Below, in pieces: positions 1-7,122 of a DNA stretch of 7,730 nt. Position numbers and translations under genes: made by a program. Numbering within the stretch: position 1 is the stretch's first letter; each line of letters starts with the position of its first letter. The notes beneath the pieces are model-generated. The model saw only the letters and a list, made by a program, of their open reading frames with translations, was not told the origin of the DNA and ran no database searches. Where the stretch lies: the NCBI GenBank assembly GCA_018695085.1, contig JABHOU010000130.1, forward strand, positions 1 to 7,730, in the 5' to 3' direction. The stretch is from Opitutia bacterium (GTDB taxonomy: Bacteria; Verrucomicrobiota; Verrucomicrobiia; Opitutales; Seribacteraceae).

Positions 1-240
1 ATCAACGTAACAGGTGGTGAAAGTCAAATAATCGAAAAAATTCTTCCTCAGGGGAACAAGGAGTTGATCTATCATCACACTCTACAACCCGGCGAATTTG
101 CTTTCCAATCCGATACTCGTGACGAATTCATTCACGGTACCGACCTTTGGCATCATGTCACGCCGATAAGAACTGCAGACCCTGCCTTGGGCGAAGGGTG
201 GCGAGAATTAATTGGATTCGACATCAACGTCATTGAATGA
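1..240 (+). CDS. Partial C-terminus, possible 2-oxoglutarate/Fe(II)-dependent dioxygenase
   Basis: This is the last 79 residues of a protein whose start lies left of the window; frame 1 is open from base 1 to a TGA at 238-240. The segment runs through a jelly-roll-like stretch (LQPGEFAFQSDTRDEF) to WHHVTPI at fragment residues 50-56, and has an Arg at residue 68 before a final beta-strand-like LIGFDINVI. A distal His followed by VTPI and, about 15 residues later, an Arg that would bind the 2-oxoglutarate carboxylate is the C-terminal pattern of the 2OG-Fe dioxygenase family around PF10014 (BsmA-like). The proximal HxD metal motif would lie outside the window, so the assignment rests on one motif and is an inference. 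A cupin-type or other double-stranded beta-helix protein is the alternative. The gene converges on the MBL-fold gene with a 76-nt gap and shows no link to the Jet operon. Confidence 0.45.
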   Translation: MNVTGGESQIIEKILPQGNKELIYHHTLQPGEFAFQSDTRDEFIHGTDLWHHVTPIRTADPALGEGWRELIGFDINVIE

Positions 241-280
241 CGACCGTCCCGTCGACCAAGTCTACTATTCGAAATCCAAG

Positions 281-316
281 CAAACAGAAGCCTGCGCATG
301 TTCGAGCCTCTGTCCG
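281..316 (-). terminator. Candidate terminator hairpin after the MBL-fold gene
   Basis: Two 11-nt arms (281-291 and 306-316) flank a 14-nt loop and begin directly after the TAG stop of the minus-strand gene. Read on the minus strand, CGGACAGAGGC pairs with GCTTCTGTTTG over all 11 positions, three of them G-U pairs. Read on the plus strand the same three positions become A-C mismatches. The fold therefore suits the minus-strand transcript, as expected for a terminator of the hydrolase gene. The T-run after the stem is weak (TTTG, then CTTGG), so efficient intrinsic termination is uncertain. It may instead protect the mRNA 3' end. Confidence 0.35.
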
Positions 317-1381
317 CTATCTTTTCTTTGTTTGGTAAGTGACTTTTTGGCCGTTGCGGGGATTGTTCATGCTATATGTCTTCCCGTCGGCGGCTACGGA
401 GAGCTTCAGGTAGTGGCCCTTGCATCCATCTCGGTCAGTCAAGTTGGCAATATATTCCTCGATTGTGTTGTTCTCGGGATCCTTTTTTCGCAGGTTCTTG
501 TGCACCTGCCACATAGCTTGGATGGACTTGGCTCCCTTGAGGGCGGCGAAGCTGCCCGCGCCGCATCCCTTGGTGTGGCCGTTGTTCATCACCGACACCG
601 TGGGGGCCAGGCTATTTATCATGACCGGGTTGTTGCTGGAGTCGAGACCGTGGTGGTTCACTTGGTAGACGTCTATTGTCCCGATTACATTGAAGGGAGT
701 TACTAGTTTGGCTTCGATGTTCCAAGTGAGGTCTCCGCCATCGAGAAACCTAAATGCTCCTAATTCGAAGAGGGTGGCCACGCTGTTTGCATTGTCGGAG
801 AGATCCTCCGGTTTTGCAGGCACACTGCCGGCTAGTGGGTTTTTGGTTAAACGAACATTTGCTGGCGGCTGAATGACCTTTTGGTCGGCGACTACGCAGG
901 TAACCTTTAGCTTGGCCGATCCCTTAGCTTGCTTCAGCGGGAAGACATAGCCTGGTTTGACGATGTTTCGGCTGTCTGCTTTCATGTCGCGGTAGGGTTT
1001 GACGAGCTGTGGGAAAATCGGGTTTTTACGATGCCGGTCCGGATTCTTCTTTGGGATGCCGTTGTCGTTCACCACGCCGATGGGCATCAGGTTGGCCAGC
1101 ATGGCGGCTCCTCCGTAGTGGTCGCCGTGGAAGTGAGTGGTTATGAGGTGATCGATCTTCTTTAAGCCCGCCACCTTTGTTGCTACTTGGTGTATTCGTC
1201 CTGCATCGCGGGTGCCTGGGTTGCCCGTGTCGACGAGAAGAGATTCGCCTGCAGGAGTTACCGCAAGGGTGGCAGCACCCCCTTCGACGTCCACCCAGTA
1301 TATGTCAAGAGTACCCGTGGCAGTAATGGTTAAAGGAAGGAACAAAAGAAATATAAAATAGGTCCGACGTAACTTTTGCAT
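317..1381 (-). CDS. Exported ComEC/Rec2-like MBL-fold metallo-hydrolase
   Basis: This is a complete 354-residue protein. Residues 1-22 are a signal peptide: basic MQKLRR, a hydrophobic core FIFLLFLPLTI, then small residues ATG, so the mature enzyme should be periplasmic or otherwise exported. The metallo-beta-lactamase fold follows: DVEGGAATL at 31-39, the strand LLVDTG at 48-53, and the metal motif THFHGDH at 82-88 (H83, H85, D87, H88). Later ligand-type positions are FLDGGD at 212-217 and NHHGLDSS at 242-249. The HHG..SS element and overall order resemble the C-terminal MBL domain of ComEC/Rec2, here as a free-standing secreted protein without the membrane channel. The metal centre implies hydrolysis, probably of a phosphodiester, lactone or similar bond, but no substrate can be read. 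Three cysteines (162, 273, 320) could form a disulfide after export. It is divergent from jetA and encoded alone, with nothing tying it to the Jet complex. The fold assignment is strong; the substrate is unknown. Confidence 0.88.
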   Translation of the reverse strand: MQKLRRTYFIFLLFLPLTITATGTLDIYWVDVEGGAATLAVTPAGESLLVDTGNPGTRDAGRIHQVATKVAGLKKIDHLITTHFHGDHYGGAAMLANLMPIGVVNDNGIPKKNPDRHRKNPIFPQLVKPYRDMKADSRNIVKPGYVFPLKQAKGSAKLKVTCVVADQKVIQPPANVRLTKNPLAGSVPAKPEDLSDNANSVATLFELGAFRFLDGGDLTWNIEAKLVTPFNVIGTIDVYQVNHHGLDSSNNPVMINSLAPTVSVMNNGHTKGCGAGSFAALKGAKSIQAMWQVHKNLRKKDPENNTIEEYIANLTDRDGCKGHYLKLSVAADGKTYSMNNPRNGQKVTYQTKKR

Positions 1382-1554
1382 CGTTTCGAATTGTGATTGG
1401 TTAGGATGGTTCGGAAAGCATTCCTTTGGATTTATACATTGATAACAAGCCTTTTATCTTCCTTGATCCGAACAATTGGGAATAACTTCTCTTTGACTCC
1501 TTCGCTTGGTCTTGGTTTCTCATTTATGGTGGAGGTAGTAATTTCATTGTTAGT
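1382..1554. promoter_or_regulatory. Divergent intergenic spacer between the MBL-fold gene and jetA
   Basis: The 173-nt spacer must carry the promoters of both the minus-strand hydrolase gene and the plus-strand jet operon. It is AT-richer than the flanking genes. A TATAAA-like hexamer is readable on the minus strand within about 1431-1437, roughly 50 nt upstream of the hydrolase start, but no matching -35 box is present at a normal spacing. On the plus strand TTGATA at 1439-1444 is -35-like, but no good -10 hexamer follows at 16-18 nt. No convincing operator, riboswitch or strong inverted repeat was seen. The region is called regulatory from its position rather than from a recognised site. 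Confidence 0.4.
1531..1535 (+). promoter_or_regulatory. Shine-Dalgarno-like GGAGG at unusual distance before jetA
   Basis: GGAGG is the only strong anti-16S match upstream of jetA. It lies 19 nt before the GTG at 1555 and 22 nt before the ATG at 1558, longer than the usual 5-10 nt. It lies 10 nt before an in-frame ATT at 1546. No in-frame ATG, GTG or TTG occurs between the upstream in-frame stop (TAA at 1483-1485) and 1555. Either the site is not used, initiation occurs at a non-standard codon, or the spacing is tolerated. Confidence 0.3.
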
Positions 1555-3012
1555 GTGATGGATGATGACATAGGGATGTTGTTTGATGAGTCGCCTGCTG
1601 TGCGGCTTATGCGTAGTCGGTTAGGGGCTTTTGTGGCTGGATTTTTGTTCAAGACCTTCAAGGCTTGGAATGTGCTTGAAGCTTCGGAAGAGGAACTGGG
1701 CGCTACACTTGCCGAACATCTGGAACAGTTGCGAGAGCACGAGGGTGCCGATGCTCCAAAGCGATTGCCTTCTGATTACTTGGATGAATGGTGCGACGAG
1801 GAGCACCGCTATTTGACTAAGTCCTATTCAGAGGAGAGAGAGGAATACGTATTTCGCCTGACACGGCACTCTCAAAAGGCCTTGAATTGGCTGCAGGACT
1901 TGATGGCTTTGCAACGTCGCGGATATGCTACTACTGAGTCTCGCTTCAATCGAATCCTTTTTCAAATGCGGGAATTGTCCCAAGGCGTTAATTCCGACCC
2001 CGAAGCCCGTATTCAGGAACTGATCGCCAAACGGAACGAACTGGATGAGGAAATAAAGCGCATCCGAGAGACAGGGGAAGCCCCAATTTTCGGTGAGGAT
2101 ATGGTGCGTGACAATGTTCACGATCTTGCCGACTTGATTGAGAACTTCCTTTCCGACTTTAGAGCGATCGAAGAATTCTTCAAAGAACATGCTCGAGAAA
2201 TTTCCAGACTTTATGCAGCTGGGGATGCATCCAAGGGCGACATTGTAGAGCGGACTTTGGATGCTGACGACGAACTGCGAGCTTGTGATCAGGGTAAGAG
2301 CTATTTTGGTTTTCGTTCCATGATGACGGATCCGGTGGTTGCTCGAGATCTACGTAAACTTATTGACGAAATAGGTGCCATAGCTCGCCAAAGAGGTTTC
2401 GATTCCAACCAGACCTTTCGTAGTTTTGCCGATCGCCTCTTTGGAGAAGCCGCTGCGGCTCAGGGTGCCTATGGTCGGATCAGTCGCAAGCTCCGGCAAG
2501 TTGTTGGCGATCACGTCGGGTCTGGAGGGCAACAAATTAGGGATAGTTTAAGTCTTATCCGACAAGGAGCTTTCCGTCTTCGTGAGAATCCTCCCGAAGA
2601 TTGGGAGTTCGAGATTGAAACGCGACCGGTTCTATACAACTTTCTGGAACTGGACTTCTGGGAACCGAAAGCCGTGGAACCGTTTGGCCTGGTGAAAACT
2701 GCTACAAGCGGCGATGCCGAATGGATCAACGAACTTCTCCATTCCGTGGGAGAACCTTTGGAGCTTACTAAATTTCGGGAACGCGTTAATGACGTTTTGG
2801 AGGAGAAGGAGCAGGTTAGCTTGACGGAACTTGTTGAGCGTTACCCCCTGGAGCATGGAATCGTAGACATTGTCTGCTACCGCGTAGTGGCCTCTGAAGA
2901 TAGTCGGCATCTCTTGGTTCCCGATCAAGTAGTCAAAATCGATCTTAATCGTGAGCAGCAACCTCGCTACACTGAAGTGCAACAACTTTTATTCCAAAGA
3001 GAACTAGTATGA
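1555..3012 (+). CDS. jetA: JetA/MksF-like kleisin subunit of Wadjet type I (DUF3375)
   Basis: This 485-residue protein is of normal length for DUF3375 (PF11855), the kleisin-like subunit that in Wadjet/MksBEF complexes bridges the two SMC heads and recruits the KITE subunit. Family hallmarks are the N-terminal helical block ESPAVRLMRSR (12-22), DYLDEWC (74-80), the run TTESRFNRILFQMREL (126-141) followed by SDPEARIQEL (147-156) and a charged helix, FLSDFRAIEEFF (198-209), and SKGDIVERTL through DQGKSYFGF (226-253). The C-terminal third (from about 350, ETRPVLYNFLELDFWEP) is predicted to hold the winged-helix region contacting the ATPase. The start is given as GTG 1555, but ATG 1558 directly follows and is equally likely. 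The reading frame overlaps jetB by 4 nt (ATGA), so the two should be translationally coupled. No enzymatic motif is expected or seen. The family assignment is confident from sequence patterns recalled for DUF3375. Confidence 0.9.
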   Translation: MMDDDIGMLFDESPAVRLMRSRLGAFVAGFLFKTFKAWNVLEASEEELGATLAEHLEQLREHEGADAPKRLPSDYLDEWCDEEHRYLTKSYSEEREEYVFRLTRHSQKALNWLQDLMALQRRGYATTESRFNRILFQMRELSQGVNSDPEARIQELIAKRNELDEEIKRIRETGEAPIFGEDMVRDNVHDLADLIENFLSDFRAIEEFFKEHAREISRLYAAGDASKGDIVERTLDADDELRACDQGKSYFGFRSMMTDPVVARDLRKLIDEIGAIARQRGFDSNQTFRSFADRLFGEAAAAQGAYGRISRKLRQVVGDHVGSGGQQIRDSLSLIRQGAFRLRENPPEDWEFEIETRPVLYNFLELDFWEPKAVEPFGLVKTATSGDAEWINELLHSVGEPLELTKFRERVNDVLEEKEQVSLTELVERYPLEHGIVDIVCYRVVASEDSRHLLVPDQVVKIDLNREQQPRYTEVQQLLFQRELV

Positions 3013-3638
3013 ATGCAGCTATATCACACCGTCACGTAATTGTTCGACTACTACAAGGACCTGTCTATCAAGAGGACCTCGACCTATGGGGCAAATTGGG
3101 AGCAGAATGGGAGCGGATACGCGATCACTTCATGCAAATGGGGCTTGAAGTCGCTCGTGACGATGCTGCCGGTTATGCCTTTGTCCGTCACCGCGAGGAT
3201 ATTGAAGACGATGATCCCGACGATGGATGGGGTGATTCCGTTGAGGCTCCTCTTCCTCGCTTGTTGCGGCGTACTCGACTCACTTACCACCAAACCATTC
3301 TCCTCGTTTTGCTGAGGGAGGAATTGATGCGTTTTGAACAAAACCAGGAAGAGGGATCTCACTTGTATCGCACGGCCCAGGAATTGCGCGATTTGATGTC
3401 GGCCTACTATCCTGAGCTGCATGACGAAAAGAAAGTTCACCGACAAATTTCCGGACTTATTTCAAAGTTTGAGGATTGGGGGCTTCTTCGTCGCGTTCGA
3501 GACAAGGATGGAGGCCTCTACCGGGTTGAGCGAATCATTAAGGCAAAATTGCCCCCGGAGAAACTAGCTGAAGTTCGTGAAAAACTAAAACAACGAACAC
3601 CTGAACTTGATGGAGGAATGGAGGAAGAAGATGCTTGA
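3009..3638 (+). CDS. jetB: JetB/MksE-like KITE subunit of Wadjet type I (DUF4194)
   Basis: This 209-residue protein matches the DUF4194 (PF13835) pattern. It opens with an N-terminal LLQGPVYQEDLDLW (14-27), where the family typically has LLxGxVY and a Trp. WERIRDHFMQMGLEV and GYAFVRHRE follow. An acidic hinge EDIEDDDPDD (63-72) leads to PLPRLLRRTRLTYHQTILLVLLREEL, a conserved basic and hydrophobic winged-helix core. A second winged-helix block ends with ISKFEDWGLLRRVRD and YRVERIIKAKL. In the complex this subunit dimerises on the kleisin like MukE/MksE and contributes to DNA binding. The ATG at 3009 overlaps the jetA stop (ATGA), has little Shine-Dalgarno of its own and is probably read by reinitiation. 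The 3' end contains the Shine-Dalgarno of jetC, and the C-terminal residues MEEEDA are encoded across that site. Length and order are typical. Confidence 0.9.
   Translation: MNAAISHRHVIVRLLQGPVYQEDLDLWGKLGAEWERIRDHFMQMGLEVARDDAAGYAFVRHREDIEDDDPDDGWGDSVEAPLPRLLRRTRLTYHQTILLVLLREELMRFEQNQEEGSHLYRTAQELRDLMSAYYPELHDEKKVHRQISGLISKFEDWGLLRRVRDKDGGLYRVERIIKAKLPPEKLAEVREKLKQRTPELDGGMEEEDA
3620..3624 (+). promoter_or_regulatory. Shine-Dalgarno that fixes the jetC start
   Basis: GGAGG lies 6 nt upstream of the ATG at 3631 and inside the jetB coding end. The earlier in-frame starts, TTG 3607 and ATG 3610, have no comparable purine tract before them. This makes 3631 the preferred jetC start and gives an 8-nt overlap with the jetB stop (TGA 3636-3638), an arrangement suited to coupled translation. 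Confidence 0.65.
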
Positions 3639-6600
3639 ATCACAACTTGAACTCGAATTCTCGCCAGACAAGAGTACTGCTGGCTATCGTTTGCATGAGT
3701 TGTCCTTGTTGAACTGGGGTACTTTCAATCAGACTGTTCACACCATGCGTTCGGATGGACGAACCTCAATGATTACCGGTCGCAATGGTTCGGGTAAGTC
3801 TACTATTGTCGATGCGTTGCTTACTCTTCTAGTACCGAATCGAGTTCGGAATTACAATGTAGCCTCCAGTCAAGCTGGGAGTCGGGAGCGCAATGAGCGC
3901 GACTATGTTTTAGGAGCCTACTCCGAAATACATGATTCCGAGACCGGGCAGGGTCGAAAGGAAACTCTTCGTAAACCCGGGGAAACTTACTCCGTTCTTC
4001 TCGCTTGGTTTCATAACGAGGCTTACAAGACGGATGTAACCCTTGCTCAAGTGCTTTGGTGCACTCCTGCTGGGAAAATCGAGAAAATTCACATTGTCGA
4101 GAAACGTCACCTGACGATCGAGAAGGATTTTAACGATTTGGGCGATGCCGACAAAATTCGAAAGATCATCAAGGAGCGGAAACTTACTACCTTTGATTCG
4201 TTTACGGCCTACAGCAAGAAACTTGAGTCGATGTTGTTTATGGATGTCGATCTCGGTTCTCGCTCACCCATGTCAGTTTTCAACCAAGCGGTGTGCATCA
4301 AAGATGTTCGTGATCTTACTCAGTTTATTCGCGAGCATATGCTGGACGATGGTGGAGCGAGAGAAAAACTGGTGGCTCTGCAAGATCGATTCGATGACCT
4401 ACGTGGTACTCATCGCAGAATCGAGACCGCTGCCAGTCAATTGGAAGAATTAGATCAAATAAAGTCCACTCATGTTAAGTTTCTGGAATCCTCTGCGCAT
4501 CGCGACCATTCGGGGCTATTGCGTTCTGCGATTGAGCCTTTTTACGCCAATGCCGAACTCGAGAGCCGAATCGAGCGAATTGAAGAATTGAAGCATCGCG
4601 AGGAGGCAGAGCGAGCTCGTTTGAAAAGTTCTCGTGAGGAGGTGGATCGTCATAGAGACAAAGTGCATCACCTCGAAAGAGTGCTCGCGGATAGTGATGA
4701 AAATAGACGATTGGAGCAAGTCGGGGCTGAGTTAGATCGTTTGCGGGACAAACGTGAGATGGTTTCCAAGAGAGCTGCCACTTTCGAGCGCTTGCTAGGC
4801 TCCTGGGAACGCGGTCTTGTCGTCAAGGATGAGGAAGCCTTTTTGGATTTACGTCGTGAACTTCAGGAAAAGATTCCTCGTCACGAAGCTAGAGTATCCG
4901 AGCTGGACGAAGTGCATCCGGATCTGAGCTACAGCCTTAGGAATACAAATGAAACGATCGACAAGCTGGAGGCTCAAAGAAATTATTTGTTAGAAGCTAA
5001 TTCGAATGTACCCGTAGAAATCTCTCGGCTTCGCGATGGTTTGGCGGTTGCTTTGGATCGGGATGTTGGGGAGCTACCCTTCATTGCCGAACTGGTACAA
5101 GTTGTGCCTGACGAGGATAAGTGGACTGGTGCCGTAGAACGATTGTTACGCCCATTTGCTTTATCTATATTGATTCCCTCCAAGTTGGCTCGTAAGGCTG
5201 AAGCTTTTCTTCATGAAAACGACTTGGGAGAAAGAATTGCTTTCGTTTGTCCCAAGACCGATGCCAAGCAACCAAAGCTTCATGATGATTCCGTGGTCGC
5301 TAAGTTGACCTTGCGTAGTGAATTGGACGAAAGTCGGCAGACTTGGCTTCGCTCTGAACTGGCTGATCGTTTTCCGCATCTTTGTCGTGTAGAACCTGAT
5401 AAGGAATTTCACAAAATGCCTCACGCGGTCGCGCTTTCGGGATTGATTAAAACTGATGGGATACTTCGAGAGAAAGATGATCGATACGACGTGGATGATG
5501 CATCCCGGCATGTTTTGGGTTGGGATGTAGATCCTAAGCAAAGATCGCTTGATGAGCGCCTCAGCTTTCTTCGTGAAAGAGCCGACGAAGCCGCTCGTGC
5601 CGTTCGTGAGGCCGATTCCGAGCGTACCGAGTTAAGGATTCAGCTTAAAGCGGGCGCACAGTTACTTTCAAGTGCTGGAGAGTTCTCTGACGTTGACCGC
5701 TTGGGTTTGGCCACTCGCATGGCCGATCTGGAGGATGAGGAGCGAGTAATCGTTGGAGGTTCGGACGTTTTGCGAAAGCTAAAGGATGATTTGGACTCCA
5801 CATCGCAAAAGTTATCTGAAGCGCAGGAACTCAGGGATGAAGTCTTGAGACGAATCGGTGGTGTGGAAGCTCGAGCCGAGAGGAACGAGGACCGAATCAC
5901 TAATCTTCGCGTACTTCTTGAAGAAGCCAAGAAGGACCTTCGGATGCCCGATTCGCCTTCTGATGCCGAGGACGATTCCGCTGAGGACTCATTGGTGGAT
6001 TCTCTTTTTGCGGAAATCGAGGATTCTTTCGGAGCTCCCCCCGAGGAGCCCGATGATATTGAGACTGCTGCAAGAAATGCCTTGCATTCCATGGATGAGA
6101 AAATTCGCAAGCTAGAAGTCTCTCTCGATAAGTTTCGCGATCAGAACGTAGCGGCGATGCAGCGATTTGTCGCGGCACCCAGAAATCAGGCTTTTCGCGA
6201 TGAACTCCCTCTCGATTTGGAGGATGGGTACAACGGAAATACATTTGATCCATTTGAAGAGGTTCGCAAGCAAATCGAGCTTGAGGACTTGGCAAAAAAC
6301 AAAGAACGGTTCGAGCAATTATTACGCGTTCAAGTACCGGAAGAGGTCTCTAGTTTTAGTGAGGCCCTCGAGTCGCATCGCGATCGCATTCGAAAGCGTA
6401 TCAACGAGTTGAACGAGCATCTTTCTCGAGTAACTTTTGATCGCAAGGAAGCTACCTACATTCAGCTTAAGGCTGAGGATTCCGGAGATGACGGAGTAAG
6501 GCGCTTCAAAACCATGCGTCGATATGCTCTCGAAGGCGACTTGGAGACGGAGGACGAGGGTGATCGTCGCCGTGAGCGTTATCATAGGGTAGAGCAATTC

Positions 6601-7122
6601 TTGGCAGAGCTAGAGAATGACGAAACTTGGACCTCTCGAGTCATTGATGTTCGTAATTGGTTCCGATTCCGAGCGGATGAATTCTATAAGGAAGGGGACT
6701 TGCGACAAAGTTACTCTGGTGCTTCAGGGAAGTCGGGCGGAGAAAAAAATCGTCTCGCATCCACCATCTTGGCAACTGCCATAGCATACCAGTATGGAAT
6801 CGATGTGGGTGGACGCAGAACGGAAACCTTCCGCCTTGTGGCCGTGGATGAAATGTTCAGCAAGACCGATGACGAGTTTTCCGAATTCTTGCTCGATCTA
6901 TTCAAAGAGTTCCATCTACAACTACTTATCGTCCAACCCCTGGATGCCAAGATTCACGTGGTGCAGAAATACGTCGAGCGCTATCATGTCGTCGAACGGC
7001 GGGATGGTGTTTCTTTCGTTGGGGACTTGAGTGTGAAGGAGTATCTGAACGAGCAAACCGATGGCGACGACGAACATGATCAGTTGCCCGAGGAAGAATC
7101 AGTGCCCTCTGAGGTCGAATAA
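3631..7122 (+). CDS. jetC: JetC/MksB-like SMC-type ATPase of Wadjet type I (COG4913)
   Basis: This 1163-residue SMC-like motor, counted from ATG 3631, dimerises, hydrolyses ATP and in characterised Wadjet complexes extrudes DNA loops. The N-terminal head carries Walker A GRNGSGKST (50-58) followed by IVDALLTLLVPN. Heptad-rich coiled coil covers about 290-470. A hinge-like globular part with LPFIAELVQVVPDEDKW near 480 and ASRHVLGWDVD near 620-630 is characteristic of JetC. Coiled coil returns at about 640-770, then an acidic stretch (about 770-810) and further helices. The C-terminal head has the ABC signature KSGGEK (1034-1039), Walker B LVAVDE ending at D1073-E1074, and FSKTDDEF as D-loop region. 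Both catalytic halves are intact, so the ATPase should be active. The last 25 or so residues are a strongly acidic tail. Starting at TTG 3607 would add eight residues, but the strong Shine-Dalgarno at 3620-3624 favours 3631. It is the third gene of the operon; the expected jetD does not follow. Confidence 0.92.
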   Translation: MLESQLELEFSPDKSTAGYRLHELSLLNWGTFNQTVHTMRSDGRTSMITGRNGSGKSTIVDALLTLLVPNRVRNYNVASSQAGSRERNERDYVLGAYSEIHDSETGQGRKETLRKPGETYSVLLAWFHNEAYKTDVTLAQVLWCTPAGKIEKIHIVEKRHLTIEKDFNDLGDADKIRKIIKERKLTTFDSFTAYSKKLESMLFMDVDLGSRSPMSVFNQAVCIKDVRDLTQFIREHMLDDGGAREKLVALQDRFDDLRGTHRRIETAASQLEELDQIKSTHVKFLESSAHRDHSGLLRSAIEPFYANAELESRIERIEELKHREEAERARLKSSREEVDRHRDKVHHLERVLADSDENRRLEQVGAELDRLRDKREMVSKRAATFERLLGSWERGLVVKDEEAFLDLRRELQEKIPRHEARVSELDEVHPDLSYSLRNTNETIDKLEAQRNYLLEANSNVPVEISRLRDGLAVALDRDVGELPFIAELVQVVPDEDKWTGAVERLLRPFALSILIPSKLARKAEAFLHENDLGERIAFVCPKTDAKQPKLHDDSVVAKLTLRSELDESRQTWLRSELADRFPHLCRVEPDKEFHKMPHAVALSGLIKTDGILREKDDRYDVDDASRHVLGWDVDPKQRSLDERLSFLRERADEAARAVREADSERTELRIQLKAGAQLLSSAGEFSDVDRLGLATRMADLEDEERVIVGGSDVLRKLKDDLDSTSQKLSEAQELRDEVLRRIGGVEARAERNEDRITNLRVLLEEAKKDLRMPDSPSDAEDDSAEDSLVDSLFAEIEDSFGAPPEEPDDIETAARNALHSMDEKIRKLEVSLDKFRDQNVAAMQRFVAAPRNQAFRDELPLDLEDGYNGNTFDPFEEVRKQIELEDLAKNKERFEQLLRVQVPEEVSSFSEALESHRDRIRKRINELNEHLSRVTFDRKEATYIQLKAEDSGDDGVRRFKTMRRYALEGDLETEDEGDRRRERYHRVEQFLAELENDETWTSRVIDVRNWFRFRADEFYKEGDLRQSYSGASGKSGGEKNRLASTILATAIAYQYGIDVGGRRTETFRLVAVDEMFSKTDDEFSEFLLDLFKEFHLQLLIVQPLDAKIHVVQKYVERYHVVERRDGVSFVGDLSVKEYLNEQTDGDDEHDQLPEEESVPSEVE

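Noticed and set aside
212..706. 164-residue open frame on the plus strand, plus shorter ones to about 1165
   Set aside because: It is antisense to the well-supported MBL-fold gene, has no recognisable domain and no Shine-Dalgarno, and its low-complexity Val/Leu content fits a shadow frame.
1426..1467. Sigma-70-like boxes for jetA (TTGGAT, TTGATA)
   Set aside because: No acceptable -10 hexamer at 16-18 nt spacing; reporting a promoter position would be guesswork.
1409..1473. 7-nt inverted repeat GTTCGGA / TCCGAAC in the divergent spacer, 51 nt apart
   Set aside because: Short arms, a wide gap and no extension into flanks make it expected by chance; not convincing as an operator.
5640..6110. 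156-residue Ser-rich open frame on the minus strand
   Set aside because: It is the complement of the acidic and coiled-coil part of jetC. Ser/Arg richness is what the reverse of GAG/GAT-rich sequence produces.
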